Part shown: piece after piece, positions 37,427-45,592 of the stretch
Position numbering within the stretch: position 1 is the stretch's first letter
Layout: the number at the start of each line of letters is the position of its first letter
Assembly: GCF_020621385.1 (NCBI RefSeq)
Contig: NZ_JAESVA010000011.1
Coordinates: 99,248-163,247, forward strand
Origin: Acidisoma cellulosilyticum
GTDB lineage: Bacteria; Pseudomonadota; Alphaproteobacteria; Acetobacterales; Acetobacteraceae
DNA: 64,000 nt
Direction of reading: 5' to 3'
Program-made: the position numbers and the translations under genes
The notes under the pieces: model-generated
The model's input: only the letters and a program-made list of their open reading frames with translations
Told to the model about the DNA's origin: nothing
The model's database searches: none

Positions 37427-37822
37427 TCAGGCGCCGTATTGCTCGTCGGTGACTTGTTCCATCCAATCCACCGGCGAGCCGTTGAGCTTTTCCTGAATGG
37501 CGATATGGCTCATCGCGGTCGTGGGCGCAGCGCCATGCCAGTGCTTTTCACCTGGCGGGAACCAGACCACATCGCCGGGGCGAATTTCCTCGATCGGACC
37601 GCCCTCACGCTGGACACGGCCGCAGCCGCCGGTGACGATCAGGGTCTGTCCCAGCGGATGGGTATGCCATGCGGTGCGGGCACCAGGCTCGAAAGTCACG
37701 TGAGCGCAGCCAACGCGCGCCGGGTCGGGCGGACTGGCCAGCGGGTCGATACGCACCTTGCCCGTGAACCAGTCGGCGGGCCCCTGACCGGAGGGCTGAC
37801 TGCCGCTTCGCTTAATATCCAT
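37427..37822 (-). CDS. Cupin-fold protein resembling bacterial (R)-hydroxynitrile lyase
   Basis: The 131-aa single cupin has its metal site at His53, His55, Gln59 and His94 ([16 protein letters not shown] and [18 protein letters not shown]). Length, spacing and the opening [20 protein letters not shown] match the manganese-dependent hydroxynitrile lyases described from Granulicella as I recall them. Those enzymes show cyanohydrin cleavage and synthesis in vitro. The natural role is uncertain, and many relatives are annotated only as 'cupin domain'. It precedes a tautomerase and is divergent from a LysR regulator, which probably controls both. Confidence 0.85.
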   Translation of the reverse strand: MDIKRSGSQPSGQGPADWFTGKVRIDPLASPPDPARVGCAHVTFEPGARTAWHTHPLGQTLIVTGGCGRVQREGGPIEEIRPGDVVWFPPGEKHWHGAAPTTAMSHIAIQEKLNGSPVDWMEQVTDEQYGA

Positions 37823-37925
37823 AAACCATTCTCCTGCGTCGCAAATCTATTGGTGAAAGATAGCGTTCAATCGGGCAATCTATTAGAGGCTAAATTACGC
37901 ATGAACCTATAAGCGGACCTTCTTA

Positions 37926-38834
37926 ATGGCTGAGCATGATCTGAACGATCTAGTCGCTTTTATTGCCGTCGCTCGCGAAAAAAGCTTCACACGCGGCGCT
38001 GCCAAGCTCGGCGTTTCGCAATCCGCGTTAAGCCAGACGATACGCAGCATGGAAGCCCGCCTGGGCCTCAGGCTTCTGACCCGAACCACGCGTAGCGTCG
38101 CGCCGACCGACGCCGGTGAGCGGCTGCTGCGCACGATAGGCCCCCGTATCGAGGACATTCAAGCGGAGTTGGCGGCCCTTAGCGAACTTCGGGACAAGCC
38201 TGCGGGAACGGTCCGCATCACCGCGGATGAGAACGCCGCTCACGCCATCCTTTGGCCGGCGGCCGAAAAGCTTCTTCCGAACTATCCGGACGTGAAGGTC
38301 GAAATCATCATCGACTACGGCCTGACCGACATCGTGGCGGATCGTTATGACGCGGGGGTGCGGCTTGGCGGCATTGTCGCGAAAGACATGATTGCCTTGC
38401 CCATAGGCCCGGAAATGCGCATGGCAACGGTGGGATCTCCCGCCTATTTCAAAAATCGGCCGATCCCGCGAACGCCGCATGATCTGGTGGGTCATGTTTG
38501 CATCAACCTAAGGCTGCCGACCTATGGCGGTCTTTACGCGTGGGAATACGAAAAAGGCAAACGCGAGTTGAGGGTCCGCGTTGACGGCGAACTCGTCTTC
38601 AATAGCGTTCCGTTGATCCTCAAAGCCGCTCTGGCGGGCTTTGGCCTGGCGCATATGACCGACGATCAGGTTCAGCCTTATATCGAGAATGGGCAGCTCG
38701 TGCGGGTGCTAGCCGATTGGTGCCTGCCTTTTGCCGGCTATCACCTTTATTACCCGAGCCGCCGGCAGCCTTCGCCGGCATTTACCCTGATTGCGGAAAA
38801 GCTGCGCTATCGCGCCGTTCCAGCGATCGGCTAA
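37926..38834 (+). CDS. LysR family transcriptional regulator
   Basis: This 302-aa protein has the LysR winged helix at residues 5-65 (DLVAFIAVAREKSFTRGAAK, LGVSQSALSQTIRSMEARLG, RLLTRTTRSVAPTDAG) and a periplasmic-binding-like effector domain. It is of normal family length. It is divergent from the cupin-tautomerase pair, 103 bases away, the classical layout for a LysR and its target operon. It overlaps the convergent AraC-type gene by four bases. Confidence 0.93.
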   Translation: MAEHDLNDLVAFIAVAREKSFTRGAAKLGVSQSALSQTIRSMEARLGLRLLTRTTRSVAPTDAGERLLRTIGPRIEDIQAELAALSELRDKPAGTVRITADENAAHAILWPAAEKLLPNYPDVKVEIIIDYGLTDIVADRYDAGVRLGGIVAKDMIALPIGPEMRMATVGSPAYFKNRPIPRTPHDLVGHVCINLRLPTYGGLYAWEYEKGKRELRVRVDGELVFNSVPLILKAALAGFGLAHMTDDQVQPYIENGQLVRVLADWCLPFAGYHLYYPSRRQPSPAFTLIAEKLRYRAVPAIG

Positions 38835-39757
38835 GCGCCACCTTGCTGGTCGCTCGACATCTTCTCGTTCTTTAGCGCGTATTCGACCCGCGGTGCATGG
38901 CCGAAGAATTGCTTGTATGCGCGACTGAAGGCCGCCTCGGACTCATAGCCAATGCGAAGCCCGATTTCTCCAACCCTTGCATTACGCCGCTTGAGCATAT
39001 CGCGCGCCAAGGTCAATCGCCATTCGTTCTGATACCGCACGGGTGAGCGGCCAACGAGGGCTGTGAACCGTTCACTGAAGCTGGAACGGGACATGCCGAC
39101 CAGATCAGCCAGACCGTCCACACTCCATCGCTGCATCGGCTGCTCATGAATGGCTTTCAAGGATCGGGCGATACGCGCATCGGCAAGTCCCCCCAGCCAG
39201 CCTGATGTTTCGCCACGGTGAACCCATGTCCGCAACGTGCGGATAACCAGCAGGTCGATTATCCGCGAGATCATCAGCGCGCCGCCCGGCTGGCTGTCAC
39301 CGGCCTCGATCAACACGAAGTGCAGCATTCCCTCGATCCAATCGGCACCTTCGGCTCGCCGAATATGAATGTGCTGCGGTAGCGCGAACACCATGGTTTG
39401 GAGGGTATCCGGATTAAACCAGAAGCGGCAAAGGGCGACTGTGGTGCCTGCTTTCAGCGCGACCAACTGCTTTTCGCCCAGACCGCGCGGCAGCAACAGC
39501 AAGTCACCCGCCTGGATAATGTCGGACGCCTGATTGTCCGCCCGTATTTCCAACATACCGGCGGTGACGATGATAATATGGGCCTCGTCAGGACCCAATG
39601 TCAGCGCCTCCTTTTGTGCAAGGGTCTGCGAAAAGACCTGATCTCCGGTGAGGTGAATTTGTGCCAGCACGTGGGAGAGCAGGTCCCCGGCAGTAGCGCC
39701 CTGCGGCTCGTGCTCTGGACGATTGGTCAAGTTTTCTAGTGTTTCTGTCATGGCCAT
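38831..39757 (-). CDS. AraC family regulator with N-terminal cupin
   Basis: This 308-aa protein has an N-terminal cupin-type sensing domain (residues ~25-190: HIIIVTAGMLEIRADN, AGDLLLLPRGLGEKQLVALK) and a C-terminal pair of AraC helix-turn-helices (WSVDGLADLVGMSRSSFSER, RNARVGEIGLRIGYESEAAF, SRAYKQFFGHAP). This is the common 'AraC, cupin_6' design that senses small organic compounds. Its divergent neighbour is the membrane protein at 39936. The 39758-39935 gap is AT-rich and probably contains its operator. Confidence 0.92.
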   Translation of the reverse strand: MAMTETLENLTNRPEHEPQGATAGDLLSHVLAQIHLTGDQVFSQTLAQKEALTLGPDEAHIIIVTAGMLEIRADNQASDIIQAGDLLLLPRGLGEKQLVALKAGTTVALCRFWFNPDTLQTMVFALPQHIHIRRAEGADWIEGMLHFVLIEAGDSQPGGALMISRIIDLLVIRTLRTWVHRGETSGWLGGLADARIARSLKAIHEQPMQRWSVDGLADLVGMSRSSFSERFTALVGRSPVRYQNEWRLTLARDMLKRRNARVGEIGLRIGYESEAAFSRAYKQFFGHAPRVEYALKNEKMSSDQQGGA

Positions 39758-39935
39758 ACAGAGCCTATGCCGATACCTTCCAGTCCATAAACTGTCGTTC
39801 TACAGAAATCGCGTCATAATTATTGCACCAAATCCAGTAAATTATGATCGATAATAAGTTTGGCACCTAATCAACTCCCCAGCAAGGCAGCTCAGAAATC
39901 GGGCCAGGCCATTGCCGTTTTGCCATCATCAGACG

Positions 39936-40547
39936 ATGGCCAAGGATAGACAATTTCAGATGAGCCCGCAGAACAAGCAAGCGCCTGACATAGGCACCGA
40001 AACCCGATGGCTGAAGTCCTACTATTTATCCCGCGCCGGGTTTTCCATTATCTGGGTCGCATGTGCATTCACCATAGGTCAGACAATTCCGATCGCAACC
40101 GCTTTGCTGCTCGTTTATCCGGCATGGGACGCGGCCGCTAACTTCGTCGACGCCAAGCGGAGCGGTGGCTTGGCGAGCAACAAAAGCCAGATGCTGAATT
40201 TCGTGATCAGCGTTGCGACGACACTTGCCGTGGCGATTGCGCTCACAAAGAGCATGAACGCCGTTCTGGCTGTGTTCGGTGTATGGGCAGCGCTTTCGGG
40301 CCTATTTCAGCTTGTTACCGGCCTGCGGCGCTGGAAGTCCTATGGTGCGCAATGGGCGATGATCCTGAGCGGTGGTCAGTCTGTTCTGGTCGCGGCCCAT
40401 TTCGTCGCGAAGGCCCGCGGCCATGCGCCCGTCGACGTGACGACGGTCGCACCCTATGCAGCATTTGGCGCCTTCTACTTCCTGGTCTCAGGGGTTTGGC
40501 TTCTGGTGAGCGACGCTCGCCGCCGTTCGAACCGCATGGCGGCATGA
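39936..40547 (+). CDS. DUF308/HdeD-like integral membrane protein
   Basis: This protein has 203 aa from the ATG at 39936; an ATG at 39960 is also in frame. About six membrane segments are visible (FSIIWVACAFTIG, PIATALLLVYPAWDAAANFV, LNFVISVATTLAVAIALT, AVLAVFGVWAALSGLFQLVT, YAAFGAFYFLVSGVWLLVS). The pattern matches DUF308/HdeD proteins, some of which belong to acid-stress loci; the function here is unknown. It is divergent from the AraC regulator and followed by an exported protein gene on the same strand. Confidence 0.72.
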   Translation: MAKDRQFQMSPQNKQAPDIGTETRWLKSYYLSRAGFSIIWVACAFTIGQTIPIATALLLVYPAWDAAANFVDAKRSGGLASNKSQMLNFVISVATTLAVAIALTKSMNAVLAVFGVWAALSGLFQLVTGLRRWKSYGAQWAMILSGGQSVLVAAHFVAKARGHAPVDVTTVAPYAAFGAFYFLVSGVWLLVSDARRRSNRMAA

Positions 40548-40608
40548 CCGATCCTGATTGCGACGACAATGATGTGCAACTTACCCTATAACATGAAAGA
40601 GGCTGACT

Positions 40609-41211
40609 ATGAATAGAAAAATCATCACCGCGGCAGCAGTTGGCATCGCCATTCTGGGTGCTATCGCACCGGCCGTGGCGGCATCCCAGCATGTCCGCGG
40701 CTCAGTCGTGGCAATCACCGACACTGAAATAACGATCGCCACCCGCAGCGGCGCCACTGAAAATTTTGCCGTCAATTCAGGCACGCATTTTCTGGGTGAA
40801 TCCACCGGCACGATGGCAGATATCAAGCCCGGCAGCTATATCGGCAGTGCCGCGGTCCCCATGGCCGGCGGCAGCGGGAAGCTCCGCGCGCTCGAAGTAA
40901 CCGTCTTTCCGCCCGCCATGGCAGGGATCGGAGAGGGCCATTTCCCCTACGACCTGGGCAAGAGCAGTTCCATGACGAATGGCACTGTCGGCAATCTTGT
41001 CGCATCCAACGGCAATACGATGAAGGTCAACTACAAGGGCGGGGAGAAGACCATTGTCGTGCCCGCCGATGTGCCGGTCGTCACCATCGCTCCGGGCGCG
41101 GCCAATGAAATCACCAGTGGCGTCAAGGTGATCATCCTTCCGGCAAAAGGCGATCCAAATGCCGCTGGCGCGGTTCTATTCGGCCGCAACGGCATCACGC
41201 CGCCGCAATAA
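40609..41211 (+). CDS. Exported beta-rich protein of unknown function
   Basis: The 200-aa protein has a Sec signal (IITAAAVGIAILGAIAPAVA). The rest is two repeats of a small beta unit: VRGSVVAITDTEITIATRSG, then NGTVGNLVASNGNTMKVNYK. Each is followed by a strand like FAVNSGTHFLGE or IVVPADVPVVTI. This OB-like doublet resembles DUF5666-type domains. It may be misnamed a metal ABC transporter subunit by homology transfer, but I see no transport features. It lies 61 bases after the membrane protein gene. Confidence 0.6.
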   Translation: MNRKIITAAAVGIAILGAIAPAVAASQHVRGSVVAITDTEITIATRSGATENFAVNSGTHFLGESTGTMADIKPGSYIGSAAVPMAGGSGKLRALEVTVFPPAMAGIGEGHFPYDLGKSSSMTNGTVGNLVASNGNTMKVNYKGGEKTIVVPADVPVVTIAPGAANEITSGVKVIILPAKGDPNAAGAVLFGRNGITPPQ

Positions 41212-41243
41212 GCCAAGGTTCAAAGACCCGGTAGAAAACCTCA

Positions 41244-41268
41244 GGCGGGAGCTGCCTTCGCTCCCGCC
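41244..41268 (+). terminator. 9-bp GC-rich hairpin
   Basis: GGCGGGAGC at 41244-41252 pairs with GCTCCCGCC at 41260-41268 around a 7-base loop. It lies 32 bases after the exported-protein stop, as a likely terminator, and upstream of the preferred start of the carotenoid gene. No T-run follows. Confidence 0.5.
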
Positions 41269-41368
41269 CGAAGCTTGGACCATTGCGTTGCGCAGCCATT
41301 TCCCAAAACAACGGCAAGCGGGCCAATGCTCATGCCGGGAAACGGAGACCGACCAGGCTATCGGTTAT

Positions 41369-42241
41369 GTGCAAGCAAACGAGCAAATCATCTCAAACAA
41401 GCGGCGATTTGTCTTTAGACGATGCTTGGCGATAGCGTTTGCTGGCTTGGTCCCAGCAATCCTATATGAAGGCGCTCGCGCGAATGGCTTTGCGCAGGCG
41501 CTGGCAGGACTGGCAATTGCGCTTCTCACGGCTCATGCATTCCTGCTTCTCGGCGCCATTCGCACCATCACATTTGCCAGCATATGCTTGGCCATTACCT
41601 TTGCGGCCGAGAATCTCTCAATTGCGACGGGAGTGCCGTTCGGCCGATACCATTTTTTGTTTGGGCAGGGCTCGCTCCATATCGGAGCAGTCCCTTTTAT
41701 CATCGGGCCAGTCTATTTTGGTTTCGCCTATCAGTCATGGATTATCGCTTCTGTGATATGCGGGTCCGCATTCAAAGAGACTCACGATCGTCTTTCACTG
41801 TTTGCCGTTCCAATTGTGGCGGCATTTACGATAACGCAATGGGACCTGGTGATAGATCCCTCAAACGCGACTGTCGATAGAAATTGGGTTTGGCAAAATG
41901 GTGGTGGGTTTTTGGGAGTGCCCTTGTCGAATTATCTGGGGTGGTTTCTGACCACCTGGATCGTCTTCCAGCTTTTCCAATTGGCTATTCATCTAATTCC
42001 GAGCCGGGTCTCGCTTAAGCAGCAAGGATCAGGATTCTTGATGCTTCCAATACTGACCTATATGGCTTCCGGTTTGTGCTACGTGATTCCGCCCTTTCAA
42101 CCCGATCGCTTGATCATGGACGGCTCTGGCCGTGTTTGGTCGACCGCAGCGATCAGAACCGTCGCTGAAACACTGGCTCTCCTTACGATTCTCCCGACCG
42201 CGTGTTTCGCCTTGATCCAGCTTGCCCGACACACCAAATGA
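41369..42241 (+). CDS. CruF-like carotenoid biosynthesis membrane protein
   Basis: The C-terminal 270 residues form about seven membrane segments with conserved FAAENLSIATGVPFGRYHF, VPFIIGPVYFGFAYQSW, AAFTITQWDLVIDPSNATVD, and GFLGVPLSNYLGWFLTTWIV. These fit the CruF/DUF422 family, whose members hydrate the psi-end of carotenoids. The frame is open from 41159, but the first ~70 residues are not membrane- or family-like and overlap the previous gene and the hairpin. I therefore prefer the GTG at 41369 (290 aa). No phytoene genes are nearby. Confidence 0.72.
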   Translation: MQANEQIISNKRRFVFRRCLAIAFAGLVPAILYEGARANGFAQALAGLAIALLTAHAFLLLGAIRTITFASICLAITFAAENLSIATGVPFGRYHFLFGQGSLHIGAVPFIIGPVYFGFAYQSWIIASVICGSAFKETHDRLSLFAVPIVAAFTITQWDLVIDPSNATVDRNWVWQNGGGFLGVPLSNYLGWFLTTWIVFQLFQLAIHLIPSRVSLKQQGSGFLMLPILTYMASGLCYVIPPFQPDRLIMDGSGRVWSTAAIRTVAETLALLTILPTACFALIQLARHTK

Positions 42242-42314
42242 TAAATGCTGCATCAGCAGCGCTCCACTTTTCCGAGGCAAGTCCAAAGCCGAGGGAAGGC
42301 ATGAGAGAGGCGCG

Positions 42315-42848
42315 CTAATCGGTGCGGCCTGTACGCCCGCCGGGGCGGGCCGAGAAATGTCCTGCGATGACGATTATGCCGGAGACGTCCTTCAGTGGAA
42401 TATGCGGCAAGGGCGCTGGCGCCGGGCCCCCTACGACCGCGCCATCGCGCGCCGGGTCGTATTCCGATCCATGGCAGGGGCAGAGAAAAAAATTCTCGCC
42501 GGGAATCCACGACGAGACGACGCAGCCGGCATGAGAGCAGATCGCCGTAAAGGCGCGCAGTTGGCCGGCCGCCGGGCCTGCTGACTCAGGGCTCAGCCGC
42601 AAAAGCAATAATTGACTGAACAATGATTTTCGCAACTGACCGTCAGGCTTGCGGGGACAAACGAGCATAGGCGGTGCGCCCGCCTGGATAGCGTCCGTGC
42701 GCAGGGTTTCCTTCGGCTGGTCGACCGGGCTGAGCGTGTCACCCGGCGCAGGCCAGTCCGGAGCACCGAAATTCAATGCATGGGCTGACTTGGCCAGGGC
42801 CGCGCAGCCGACGGAGGTCTGCAGCAGCGTGCGGCGCGAACAGATCAT
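42315..42848 (-). CDS. Exported Rieske [2Fe-2S] protein
   Basis: This is a 177-aa protein from the ATG at 42848; 42860 is an in-frame alternative. The N-terminus has [16 protein letters not shown], a Tat-like signal. The cluster-binding boxes are CSHAGC and CPCHGSEYD, with the disulphide Cys pattern of Rieske proteins. It lies immediately downstream of gspJ on the same strand, 38 bases after its stop, so it is probably in the gspE-J operon. The electron partner is not visible here; no cytochrome b or arsenite/nitrite enzyme follows. Confidence 0.88.
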   Translation of the reverse strand: MICSRRTLLQTSVGCAALAKSAHALNFGAPDWPAPGDTLSPVDQPKETLRTDAIQAGAPPMLVCPRKPDGQLRKSLFSQLLLLRLSPESAGPAAGQLRAFTAICSHAGCVVSSWIPGENFFLCPCHGSEYDPARDGAVVGGPAPAPLPHIPLKDVSGIIVIAGHFSARPGGRTGRTD

Positions 42849-42885
42849 GAGTGGGATCATCCTTTACCAAGATAGACGAAGACGG

Positions 42886-43494
42886 TCAGTCAATGTCAGG
42901 CAGGCGCATGGGGGCGACGATGATGTCCGGCCAATGATCGCTATGGGGTGTCAGTGACAGATGAATGCGGATGAGCTGGGGCGGACTATTGCCGCTCCAA
43001 TCCGTCACCCAACCAGCGGGCTGGCGCCCGCCTGATCGGTAATAGGCAAAGGCGATTGCATCCACATTTGGCAGTAGCACCGACACTCGTGACAAGGGTG
43101 GCGCCAGCCAATGAGCATGAAATTCAGGCTGCCAGCGCAACAGAAGGCCAAGACCCGGCTGCACGATGAGACGCATCCTGGCCAGCCTTGTCGGGCCGAT
43201 CGGCGCATTGACCGGCAAGTCCGCGTTAAATTGCAGACTATTCGGTGAACCGACGATCGCGGGATTATGCGGGTCATAGCCCGGTGCCAATCCCGCCAGC
43301 AAAGCGCGCAGGGTGCGATCCGTGGTATCGAGAGCGCTGTCCCGCGCAATGGTCCTGTTCTGATAGTCCCAGGCATGCATACCGAAGCGCAGGCCTTGCG
43401 CCAGACCCGCGACGATAAAGCCGAGCACGACGAGCGCCACAAGGGTCTCGACCAAGGTGAAACCGGCGTCCGGCACTGTCTCACCACGCTTCAC
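42886..43494 (-). CDS. gspJ: Type II secretion minor pseudopilin GspJ
   Basis: This is a 202-aa protein from the GTG at 43494, which overlaps the gspI stop (GTGA). It has the prepilin motif DAGFTLVETLVALVVLG with Glu at +5. The globular part has DAIAFAYYRSGGRQPAGWVT and QLIRIHLSLTP, matching the C-terminal half of GspJ. It forms the GspI-J-K tip. It is the last T2SS gene before the Rieske gene. Confidence 0.9.
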   Translation of the reverse strand: MKRGETVPDAGFTLVETLVALVVLGFIVAGLAQGLRFGMHAWDYQNRTIARDSALDTTDRTLRALLAGLAPGYDPHNPAIVGSPNSLQFNADLPVNAPIGPTRLARMRLIVQPGLGLLLRWQPEFHAHWLAPPLSRVSVLLPNVDAIAFAYYRSGGRQPAGWVTDWSGNSPPQLIRIHLSLTPHSDHWPDIIVAPMRLPDID

Positions 43495-43937
43495 GGTGAC
43501 GCCGCGGGTGCCGACGTGGTGCCGACACGTTCGCTGTCCAGCTCGACCTGCCGCCGGCGATGCTCGCCCCATGACATGCCAACGCTAATTGCATAGAGAG
43601 TGGCATGGGCAGCGGAGGGCCTTGCGTTGCCGCCGGGCAAGGCAAGGATCACCGGTGCGGAGGCAAGCTGGACGATACGGACATGCCAGTGAAAGCCATC
43701 CCCCTCATCGCCCTGACGGTCACTCGGCTGCAAAGCGGGGCCAATGGCCGCGAGATGCGAGCGGGCGCGGGTTAAAGCTTCCTGATAGCGGTTCGAAAGG
43801 CTGGCGGAGCGCATACCGTCCAACGCGGCGCCCGCCAGCACCGCGAAGGCAAGGCTCGCGATGATGAAGGCGACCAGGACTTCGAGTAATGTGAAGCCCG
43901 CATCAGCGGGCGGCGGCTTAGCGGGCATGGCTGACAT
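43491..43937 (-). CDS. gspI: Type II secretion minor pseudopilin GspI
   Basis: This is a 148-aa protein from the ATG at 43937 (43928 is possible). The prepilin motif is DAGFTLLEVLVAFIIASLAF, followed by RSASLSNRYQEALTRARSHL, which fits GspI-type pseudopilins. The globular domain has the HWHVRIVQ strand. It nucleates the pseudopilus tip with GspJ and GspK. The start lies inside the end of gspH, and the stop overlaps gspJ. Confidence 0.85.
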   Translation of the reverse strand: MSAMPAKPPPADAGFTLLEVLVAFIIASLAFAVLAGAALDGMRSASLSNRYQEALTRARSHLAAIGPALQPSDRQGDEGDGFHWHVRIVQLASAPVILALPGGNARPSAAHATLYAISVGMSWGEHRRRQVELDSERVGTTSAPAASP

Positions 43938-44376
43938 CGACCCGGCCGGTGAGCCAATCGATGGCGATGCGAATCCTGTGACCTTGCGCACCCAACAGAA
44001 TGCTGCCGCCGCTTGCGCTGCCGTCCGGCGCGAAGACGAAGACGGCGCGGCGCACGGCCGGACCGTCATTGGGATAAAGGGCCAGCGGCAAGGATGCCGG
44101 AACCGGCGTCTGACCGACACCGTCGACGAAAATCCGGTGGTCAGATGCATCAAGCGATACGGCGACCGGCGCGTTGCGGGCGATCGCCTCGCTGCGGGCC
44201 AAGGTCAGGCTTTGGACGATCTCGCTCGCCGTCGCCCGCGCGACGACGCCCGCGCTGCGGGGCGGGCCGCTCGCCATGATGATCACGGCGGTCAGGCCAA
44301 GGATCACGATGACGACCAGCATCTCGATCAGCGTGAATCCGGCCTCATGATCTCCATGCCAGTGCCTACTGGGCAA
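43918..44376 (-). CDS. gspH: Type II secretion minor pseudopilin GspH
   Basis: The 152-aa protein has the prepilin motif EAGFTLIEMLVVIVILGL, followed by ATASEIVQSLTLARSEAIAR, the GspH/FimT signature. The end RIAIDWLTGRVDVSHAR fits its beta domain. The only start codon in reach is the TTG at 44376, which overlaps the end of gspF by 11 bases. The other ATGs nearby are out of frame. It is part of the locus B pseudopilus. Confidence 0.85.
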   Translation of the reverse strand: MPSRHWHGDHEAGFTLIEMLVVIVILGLTAVIIMASGPPRSAGVVARATASEIVQSLTLARSEAIARNAPVAVSLDASDHRIFVDGVGQTPVPASLPLALYPNDGPAVRRAVFVFAPDGSASGGSILLGAQGHRIRIAIDWLTGRVDVSHAR

Positions 44377-45583
44377 GGGTATTCAGCCCGAGCATCGCCT
44401 GCATGACCGAACCGACGATGAGGGCGACGATGCCACCCATGCCGATGGTAATCATCGGCGTGAGCAGCGAGACCATGCGTTGCACGGTCAAGCGCACACG
44501 CTCCTCATGGAGTTCGGCGGCGCGCAGGGCCATGGCGCCGAGCTGCGCCGTTTCCTCACCCAATTGCAGCAGATGAATGGTCCGCTTGGGGAAAAGTCCC
44601 GATTGTGCCAGTGGGCGCGCCAGGCCGCCACCCTGCCGTGCGCCTTGGCTGGCGGCATCCAGCGCAGCGACACCGGCCGTATTACCCAAAACCTCGCGCA
44701 GAATATCCAGAGCGTTGATGAGCGGCATCCCGTTCAGCAGCAGAGTGCCAAGCGTTCGCGTCAGACGCGCGGCCATGATTTCGCGCGCCAGCGGCCCCAG
44801 CAAGGGCAAATGCAGCCGCAGCCTGTCGAAGGACAGACGCAATTTCGGCTGCCGCAGCATGCGCTGGGCCAGAAGCCCGGCCGCCCCGGCAACGACGAGG
44901 AAGGGCAGTCCCCATTGGCTGATGAGATGCCCGGCATCGATCATCATCTGGGTGGACCAGGGCAAGGCCGCACCGCTTTGCTCGAACATCGGCACGAACT
45001 GCGGCAGAACATGCGTGAGCAACAGAATGATTGACCCGGCTGCCGCCAGCAGCAGGACCGCCGGATAGATGAGCGCGGAGGTAACGGTCGCCGCCAGAGC
45101 ACGCTCACGCTCCAGCAGTTCCGTGAGCCGAGCGAGCGTCTGCGCCAACGCGCCACCGGCCTCGCCGGCACGGATCAGGCCGATATAGAGGCGCGAGAAA
45201 CTATTGGGGACCGCAGCGAGAGAATCGGCAAAACTATTGCCATCACGCAGGCTATCCCGCAGCTTGCGCAAAATCAGCGCGACGCGGCGATTGGGTGCGA
45301 TCTCCGCCGCAAAAAGCAAGGCGCGATCAAGGTCCTGTCCCGCCGCCAGCATCGCCGCGAGTTCACCGGTGATATTGGTGACCTCCTGCTTCCGCAGCCC
45401 GCCACCGGGCAGAAGATTGATGCTAAGCCAAGCCCGCTTGGCTTTACCCTCGGCCTCGGCGCGCATGAGGATGCTGCCCTGCCGGCGGAGAAGCGCGATC
45501 AAAGCAGCTTCGTCCGCAACCTCCTGCACGCCCTCGATGATTTTGCCGCCGGCCGCGATTGCGCGGTACTGGAAACGTGCCAT
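44366..45583 (-). CDS. gspF: Type II secretion inner-membrane platform protein GspF
   Basis: This 405-aa protein is of normal family length, with two GspF cytoplasmic domains. The opening MARFQYRAIAAGGKIIEGVQ, the LRDGNSFADSLAAVPNSFSR block, and the second-domain LHLPLLGPLAREIMAARLTR and LQLGEETAQLGAM are conserved. Three membrane segments lie near residues 170-190, 220-240 and 375-395. It lies 9 bases downstream of gspE. It couples the ATPase to pseudopilus assembly. Locus A has no gspF inside this window. Confidence 0.95.
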   Translation of the reverse strand: MARFQYRAIAAGGKIIEGVQEVADEAALIALLRRQGSILMRAEAEGKAKRAWLSINLLPGGGLRKQEVTNITGELAAMLAAGQDLDRALLFAAEIAPNRRVALILRKLRDSLRDGNSFADSLAAVPNSFSRLYIGLIRAGEAGGALAQTLARLTELLERERALAATVTSALIYPAVLLLAAAGSIILLLTHVLPQFVPMFEQSGAALPWSTQMMIDAGHLISQWGLPFLVVAGAAGLLAQRMLRQPKLRLSFDRLRLHLPLLGPLAREIMAARLTRTLGTLLLNGMPLINALDILREVLGNTAGVAALDAASQGARQGGGLARPLAQSGLFPKRTIHLLQLGEETAQLGAMALRAAELHEERVRLTVQRMVSLLTPMITIGMGGIVALIVGSVMQAMLGLNTLAQ

Positions 45584-45592
45584 CGGCCGCCC

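Noticed and set aside
41159..41368. Upstream start of the carotenoid gene at 41159
   Set aside because: It would overlap the previous gene and run through the hairpin at 41244-41268, and the residues there do not resemble the family.
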